The notes under the pieces: generated by a model
The model's input: only the letters and a program-made list of their open reading frames with translations
The model's database searches: none
What the model was told of the DNA's origin: nothing
Program-made: the position numbers and the translations under genes
Assembly (NCBI GenBank): GCA_026260175.1
Contig: JAKCWW010004866.1
Location: forward strand, 1-37,100
Reading direction: 5' to 3'
Source: Reticulitermes lucifugus
Lineage: Eukaryota > Arthropoda > Insecta > Blattodea > Rhinotermitidae
Length of the DNA stretch: 37,100 nucleotides
Shown: positions 24,001 through 33,000 of the stretch, one piece after another
Numbering within the stretch: the stretch's first letter is position 1
How the letters are laid out: each line of letters opens with the position of its first letter

Positions 24001-27000
24001 TCACAGTAGTTCACAGATAAATAGCATATAATGTTTCTTCATTTCAATTTGGCACAAGGTAATTTGTTCTGTACACACAATTCAGGAGCCACTGGAAGGT
24101 CATCTACGTATCCAGCTACGGTATTGTCAGTCAGAACTGGAAGATGACTGCCCACTGCTGATGCCATGTGTTGGAGTGGACGTTCTGCATGCTCATTGTG
24201 CCTTGGCTGATCAACTCAGTTATAACCAGACAGATGCATTGCTTGCTTACAACAGGCAGGTGTGGAATCTCTGTGTGGCACTGTGGGGTAACCTTCCAGA
24301 TTTGGGTATGTGACTGATATGCTATTGGTTAATTAACTATGTGATTGCTTTTCTCAGGTATTTCTATCTTAATATCAGCTATTGTGACTGAAGTTTCTTG
24401 TGGTTTTCCAGAGTCCTGCCAGGCTAATGCTGGGAAAGTGTCTTAAATTAGGCCATGACGGCTTCCTTCCACATATTCCCAAGTTTATTACTCACTGGTC
24501 ATCCTGCCGTTTGACACTATATCATCTGAGCTACTAACAGCATTAGTACATAAACCAGGAATAAATAAAGTGCCTGTGCATGCCATGAAGTCATATGGGG
24601 GAGTGAGGTTACAGCTGCACTCATTCTTAATACTGGCACTAGATAGATGTGCAAGCTCTTGGTACCCATTCAATAGGATACTGGGCAGATCACAGAGCTG
24701 GTCTGGATGCTTGCTCCTGCCAGCTCTTGAGTTACAATTCCTGGGCTCTGCAGCTCAAAGCCTAGTCATTATACCAAGTATGCTAATCCAGCTCCCCATA
24801 AATAATAAATAAATAAATCTTAATTTCGACCACTTGTCTCTCCCAGAAGTAGATTCATTCAGAGAGTGGGGACCTGTGACTAGTTGTGACATGTGGTTGT
24901 TATTGGCGCTGTTCTCTTGTTGTATTCAATTGAAATTTTTTGAAAAACTCTATGTAAAATTCAGGTTCGTCAGTATTTATCCCCTTTAGTTGTACTTCAC
25001 TTGTGCTCATATAAAACCAGCATTTATCATTTCACAGCACAAGAATGCACTGTGTCTGTTGTAGGGTGGAACTTAGCATGCTTTTGTTGATTACATTTTT
25101 AGCAGTCACTGAAAAGTAATGCACCCAGCTTTTTAATGGATTGTTTAATTTGTCAAGAGTGCTGCTGCAAGCCCATCTGCATTTAGTACTGAGTTTGAGA
25201 TTGCATGGAGTGCTACTTCTACTGCCCCAGTCCATCTTTATGATGTTGAGCATTTGAATGGTAAGGTAATTCTCAATTATGAATTTGGAATGATGTGGAG
25301 AGAAGAAGCAGCGGCATGTTTTAAGATAATGAATCAAGAATTTTTCTTGTGGACTTCAGGAAAGTCACAAAATACTTGGAATTGTAAAATAACATTCTGA
25401 CAAAATAAGTAAAATATTTTCTTCAAAGCAGCTCATCATTTATAGTTAAATGATGGTTAATACAGTGAAGTTGTATACTGATGCAGATGCAGAGAAGAGC
25501 AGCCATCAGACTATTATGTTACGGAAAGAGGCAGTGAGTGAATGGCTGGAAGATGTTGTACAGCAGAAAGTGAGGCAGGAAACAGCTGCACTGCTAGATG
25601 AATCATCTGGAACACAAGACAAGGAACATCATATTTCAACAGTCCTCTGCCTTTTGTCTGGCAGAAAAATATTGGAGGCTTGCCAGAAAACTCAGGACTG
25701 TGGTAAAGTAACTGAATTCTAAACTACTGGTGAATAAGTTATTAGTAACAAAACAGTTTTTTTTATTTACAATGAAGCAGTTGTGCACCACACTTGAATT
25801 CTTCCGCAAACAACTGTCATGCAGTATTATGGAAAATGTTTGAGATAGTGTTGCTGAGCCTGTTCATTGGTGTTCACACCATGGGCAAGGAGCTAGGAGG
25901 TAGTGCCCAGCATGTTCCTCTGAAGCATTAGCAGCACATCCAAGAACAAGTTCATAAGCACTGAACCATTATGAAAGTCTTAAATCAGCAAGGTGATAAT
26001 CTTTTACAGGTGACCACTATATGTCTTCTCTGCTGGCACAGTTGGGCAGTGGGCCAGCAGCAAAGCAGTTAGTTCAACGGCAGTTGGCTGACTGGCAAGA
26101 CGTGAGGGCAGACTCGTATATCAATGAAGATAGAATCAAGTTACTGATGCTGGTGGCTGGCATCCCTCTCTTCACTGGTACAGAAGGCACTGTTAATGCC
26201 TGTGAAGGTTTAGACTGGAAAAGGGCCTTTGCTCTGCACTTATGGTAATTAATCAGCAGTTGTCATTATTCAGTATATACTCATGCGTGTAAGTCTTATT
26301 CATTAGAGGACGCATATAGAGGAATGTCCATAAGTCACAATCAGATTGTTTATAATAAAAGATTTGTCATGAATAAAAATACAAGAATTGATACTCAGTG
26401 TGATGATGGTACATATGTGGCCTCTGATTAATGTGGGGAAGGAAGAGACCTCTGGATGCAAGGGAAGAAGGGGTATCATATGAAATGCTGTGGCTGAATT
26501 CCCAGTTTTGCATGGGATATTCCTGTCATGATTGTGCTACTGCAGGCATGTTTCACAGCAATGATTATGACTCTGTTATGTTTGGGCATGTTCTGACATT
26601 GTTCGTGACAGGCACAAGTCCATTGACCATTGAGGAGTGTCTCTTGTTAGCATGTAGGTTCATAAGAAAGATGGAGGGGCCAGACATGTAACAAAATAAG
26701 AGTAAATGTTGCCTTGCCCTAAGTAAAGCAGTGTAATGGTGTTGAAGATATGGTCAGTGTTGCCTGCTAACTCTCCAACAGAGTGTATGTGAATTTGGCT
26801 AAGTCGTACTTTCACAGATCATAACAAGTTGTCACTTGTGGTCAGGTCAGGACTTCGGGGAGGCCAGCCAAGAAGTCCAAATCATTCAGTCACAATGAAA
26901 ATTTATTATTCAAAAAAGCATGCAAGTCAGCAGCATAGTGGGCAGGTGCTGCATCTTGCTGCAAAATTGCACTGTTTGGAAGGCCCACATTATCAAGTTC

Positions 27001-30000
27001 TGGAATTACCACTTGGATCAACATCTCAAAATAGCTTACGCCAGTTACAGAAATATCAGAGAAATGTCCACTTGTCCCACTAACCCACATTCTTAACATG
27101 AGATGGATGCAATGCCACTTCTTCAGAGAAATGTGGGTTTGAGACTTTGCATTGAGATATACTGCACATTTATTAGTAAGCATAATGTTGCGATAGTACA
27201 CGCAGGTCTTGTTTTGTAGCAGAGTTACATTCCTGAAAAACATCGCACAAATCAAGCACGAAATTCCCATTTAAAACAATGTATTTCCTAGGGGTTAGGG
27301 GATTGACAACTTTGTCCTATATTGTGTATGTCTATACCTGTAGAGTATATATGTACTGTATAAACAGTATGTATACATTTCTATACTATATATATATATT
27401 ATAAAGCAGTAAAAAACTTTTCAGCAGCCACAGTGTTGGCAGAAGCATTGTCCCCTCTCATTTTAATGTTATGAAAATTATATCTCTTTGTGAACTTGGT
27501 AAACCAACCTGTCCTTGCACTAAATGGTTGAACATCCTCATCATCGTCATCATCATCCTTTGACAAATTCTCATAAACAGAAAGAGCTTTCGCTTGAACC
27601 AGAACTTGCTTACAGGCATATGGCACCGATTTTGATTCAAGCCATGAATTCATCATCATCATCATCAGCTCTACAGACATTGGTGGGCTTTGGCCTTAAG
27701 CCATGAATTGAGCATCTTTTGTATATGTTCAGTAGCAGAACTTCTTGAATAATAAATTTTTGCATCACCCACTTCAGTTCCTAACCTTGCACTTTGTTTA
27801 ATTTTTTCAGCATTATCATGAATTGTACGTACGCTACTATGAGTGTGTCTAATATGGCATATGTCAGCAATGTGTTCACGTTTTTCAGGTTGGCTTATTA
27901 CATCTAATTTCTCTTTAATAGTGATTGTCTTTCGCTGATTTTTCACTGGGATTGCACTAGGTGATGTAGATTTATATTTCTCACTTATTTTGGTAAGTAA
28001 AGCCAATATTATTGAAGGAAACTAAATGAGCCACATAATATATCACTGACATAATCGATACACATGATTGATGGTGTGACAGTGACGTCACTTTCTGCTA
28101 GTCTCTTACAGATGGTCTGTGCGGCCATGGATCTTCTATGCCAAACCACATTAAACCGAAAATTATTGCATAAATTTCAAAAATGGTGTAATTTTTAAGT
28201 CGCATTAGGTGCACACTACTGCTGTCTCACATCCGTGCTGTGGTCACTTAATTTATTGATAAATGTGGCCCTTTCTTCCTCAACACATGCTGTATGGAGG
28301 CTCTTGGAATCTGGAGTTTTCTTCTTCTTCCTCCTCATTCAGGGGGTCAAGGACTTAATGCTCCAAACAAGCTGTGATGTATGCTTATTTCTTTGAGTCT
28401 TCCACTTCATTTCATATCTAACACAGAACCACTAGGAGCATTTTTCCAAAGTTTACGTGAATTAGCCTCAGTCAGACCTACTTCATTAAAATGTGAGGCA
28501 AAGTTTGCTCTTATTTCATCAGGCAGAGATCTGAAAGCATAAACCTTAGCTGAGATGTGTATTTTTAGGTATATGTGTTCTCCAGTAGCATCTGTTACTG
28601 ATGCACTGCTGCAGTATGAGAATGCATTTGGACCACCTGATTCAAAGGATGTATATGCAAAGTGTCCTGATCCACCATACGTGGAAGATGGTGTGGAACC
28701 TGAGACCAGTAGTGGGCAACAAATATGGGATCTTTGCTTCCATTTGTTGAAACTGTATAGCAGTCGGTCACATTCACTCAACCAGTTGCTAAATCCTGCT
28801 ACCCACACATCAGATCCGCTGGACTACCGGCTGAGGTAAGCTCTGAAGGCATTCTGAAGTGCAGTGCATTTTACAAAAAGTTGTTGATTTTATATTCCTT
28901 AGTGAAAAGAATCCTTTACAAACGACAGGCTGAAATGAAAAGTTAAAATAACAGCAAAAATTATTTTATTTGCCAAAATATTTTCACTGACTTTATGTAA
29001 GGTTCTTACTTATTTTCAGTTGGCTGTTGCACCAAGTTCTGAATGCTCTTGGTTACTCTCATATATCTGAGTACTCATCTGCACTTGTTCATACGAGTTT
29101 TGCTTCCCAATTGGAGAGCCAAGGTCTTTGGCATTGGGCCATTTTTGTTCTTCTTCATCTGAAAAATAAAAAAAGGTTAGTTTCTTTAGATATGATTAAT
29201 GCAGTTCTTTTTGTTGTATGTTGCACAACTGGTTGGTTCAGTTCATGTCAAAATATTGGTTTTCATCTATGTACTGTACTAGACTAAACAAGATGTTCTT
29301 TATTAGATCTTAAAATGTTATCTCAAAGATAATCTCTGCTTAAGTGAAAGATATGAAGAATTTTACAAAGGTCACTAAAAAGTAATTAAAGTTGCTTGCT
29401 AGATTAAGAAGATACAGAAGATGACTTATGTACTGTTGGAACATATATTCAAGTTTGTATGAAGTATGTCATAAAAGAAGCAAGCTGTCAATGATAATGG
29501 GCCCAGATTTTCTTCACACACCCAATTTTTCAACTTCATTATCTCCAGATGTCACTATATGAACTTTATCATGATGGTACATAAATGCTGTTACCATTTA
29601 ACAGGAAGTATAATATGCCTTCTTAAACTGACCGGCAGCTTTCCCTTTCGTCATTCTGCTTCTAGTAGAAATGGAGATAATCTTAATTTCATGGAATCAA
29701 AATGTTTCCCCAGTTGTGGTACAGGTAAACTCTGACAGTAGATTTTTGCCATATAGTGACTGAAATTAACTGTCCTGAATTCAATACTTTCCCCTTTTGT
29801 GTGTGTGTGTGTAATGAATATCAGTAATCGTCACATTAAATGTACTTTGCTAAAGAATGTAATGTAATGAATGGCTTTAATTTCAGCCGAAAAGCAGCAG
29901 TCCTAGACATGCTGGGACGTCATGTTGATTTGTCAGATAACAAGGAGTATCAAGACAAAGAACATTTCCTCCATGAACAGCTAAATATCCCTTCCCAGTG

Positions 30001-33000
30001 GATATTTGAAGCTAAAGCAACCCTTGCCTCAGTTTGCAATAGGTTAGTAAATAAATCTGCCAATTTTGCTCATGGTATGTGTGGTGAATGATTTCATTCA
30101 GTAGTCTGTTGTTCCTTTTATGCTTGAGGATTAAATTCCAGTTTTGAATGGGAGTGAAAGTTTCTTGTTAAAAGTAATGCACTGTCTCTAGTACAAAGTG
30201 ATTAATCAGAAAGACATTTTTATTGCTGTCGTCAGCTCAAGGAAACCAGTAGTGTTATTATGGGGAGGGCAGGGTCCTGCCTGTACTTGTCCAAGTAAGT
30301 TGCTGATAAAACAAGATATTCAGAGATCTGGGAATCCAATTTTGTGGTACAGTTGACATTCCACAGTAGCAAACACTGTATCAAAAATGTTTATACACAG
30401 AGTTGAAGCTTCATAAATATTATTAGTGTCAAGGATCATAACATGCTGGTCATAACCTGTAGCATGCATGGAAGGAATTGGAAATAACGTTGTCAGAAAG
30501 CTTAAGGGACGAGGTAGCCTGGTAGATTCAGGCATGGGTGTTACGTAAATGCAGTTTGAGGGCGTGGGCTGGATTAATCTGGCTCAGGATAAGGTATAGT
30601 GATGAACTTTTGTGAACACAGTAATGACTCTTTGGTTTCTCAAGAACTTTGTTCCTTCAAGTTAATTATGTAATTAGGATTTTGTACTTACAAAATCCAG
30701 GCAGGGCATTAAATTTAAACAATTTGTCATTGTGGAAAAAAGAAAGGCATGTGCAGTGAGTGAATTTTCTGAGTAAGATGGATGATGAGTCTGATTTCTT
30801 GAATGAGATCCCCCCCCCCTTGAAGGTGTTTCCCACCTAAATAGTGCTGTTAATCATCACAGTTGTAGAAATTAGGCTCTTGTAATGCCTACAATGTTGA
30901 AAGTGCAATGTTCCCAAGAGGAAAATTCGGTATGGATTAATGCAGACTCGCTTTATTGGACTTACTGTTATAATATTTTGTAATTTTGTTTGAATGGAAA
31001 TTTATGATAATATTGAACTTTGTGATTGATGATGGCATTGCACTGCATTATTATATAAGTAAGGAAGAATTCTTAAATTCCAAATTTTTAGGACACTGGA
31101 TTGGTAGAGGTGACTCATGTTACCCTTTAGAAGTCCTGATTCAGTTCAGTTTGACTCTTTGTAGGCATGTGAAGAACACTGTCTATTCAAACAAAATTTA
31201 TGATACAGAGCACTTAGAGGAAAATATCCACTCAACTGTTGCACCTGTTGATATGAACATGTTGAGCCAAGGCCTGGTGGACGTCTGCTTGTCTTGGGTT
31301 TGCCAGAGATCAGCACTGTTTGCTACATTGAAGTGAAGTGAAAATTATGTATAAAATTTGAATAATTATTCAAATACCATAAATTGTAATTTATGGTATT
31401 TAAAGAAAGTTGCTTTTGTTGGTCAGTTATTTCATGATATTTGGGTTCTTTTTCTGTGGCTAAAATAATACAGAAAACTGCTGTATATTATTTAAAAGAT
31501 TATAGGTTGTATTTGCTATTGTATGCTAAAATATGCTATTGTATGTTACAGCAGAATTTTCTAATGAACAATATTTGACACGTTATTTTAATTCAAGTAT
31601 TGGAGTTTAATCATCAGGTCATTTCTGTTTTGACCAGAAAATTAGAATCTATATGTTTTGAAACAGGATTTGTAGTGAACAAATCTGGAATTGCATGAAA
31701 TTGGAAGGTCTGCTTTAATTTGTTGCTAGAATTTTGAATTCCACTTCCCTCTTTGTACAGGCATAAAGATGCAGCTTACTACTTGATCAAGGCTGGCCTG
31801 TGGACCAAGAGCCATGAAGTAATTATGAAATACATCGCTGCAGATGCTATAGTTAATGGTATGCTGGCTACTTTTTGTCATAGTTTATCGACTAATTGTT
31901 TACAATAGTTGTCTTCCCCCACCCCCCACAGCTTTTATTTCAGCTTCTATGGTACAACTACATTGTAGTTGTAATTGTATTTTATTCATCCTTCTTGACA
32001 AAATTTGTATAGGGCACTTCATTACAATCTGTGTATATACAATGTTCATATGAGTCACTACAATATTGTGTAAAAAGGATGTAACATATTAACAAATTCC
32101 ATTGATTTATTAAATCACTAATTATCTTATAATACCACATTACTCAATTTATTTAGATGGAGTACTAGTGAATATTTGTGCCACACTTCGAATGTACACA
32201 TGTCCAGTGTCTCTTTCATTTTCCATTCTGAAACTTCATAAGACAAATATTCCTCTACTGAATAGAAGGTCTTTCGCAATAAAAACGATTTTACTTCCTT
32301 CAGAAAAGTTGTGCTTTCTTTAAATTCTTTAATTGATCTGGTAATAATTTTATCCCCATGCTATTTACACGTATTTTAAATATCAGATGTAAAAAATTGA
32401 GATTGAAGGTCTGATAATTGGTGTGAATTAAATCATACCTAACAAAATTTTGTTCCAACTTACCTATGTTTAATTTTATGTAATACACAACTTCCGTTGT
32501 ATATATACATGACAGTGGGAGTATATTTAATGTTTTAAACAATTCCTTGCAGGAAGTAACTCTCCCCACATTAATGATCAGGATCTTTCTTTTGTAGTTT
32601 AAACTTTTTTTTTTACTTTCTCCATCGCCCAAAAAAAATGGGGGGAGGAGGAATACTGTACCTCAAGTGTGAATGAAAATTTCAAAATACATACTTCTTA
32701 AGATACTTAAACTTATTATACCTTGCATAATAACTTCTGCTCAATTAGAGTTTAAATTTTTTATATTAACATTCCATTTTAAATTTTCAGTCAGATGTAA
32801 ACCCAAAATATTTTGTTTTATATTTATACTGAATAGCCATACAATTAAAATTTCTAAACCATTTGCATGAAACAAAGTGTGTAAATTTAGTAATTCTACT
32901 TATTTTTCAACTGAGATTATCATCAGTTTCAGCATTTCTTAGAATCATTGGCAAACAAAACTGTCGTTGTCCCTTGCGTAGTTACTGGAAGATTGTAAAG

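Noticed and set aside
25032..25337. 101-codon minus-strand frame and an AAAAGTAATGCAC stretch resembling a mariner end
   Set aside because: No transposase motif and no matching second inverted end found.
26431..26691. 86-codon plus-strand open frame in intron 13
   Set aside because: No motif; not phase-compatible with exons 13 and 14, which already join directly through a split Trp codon.
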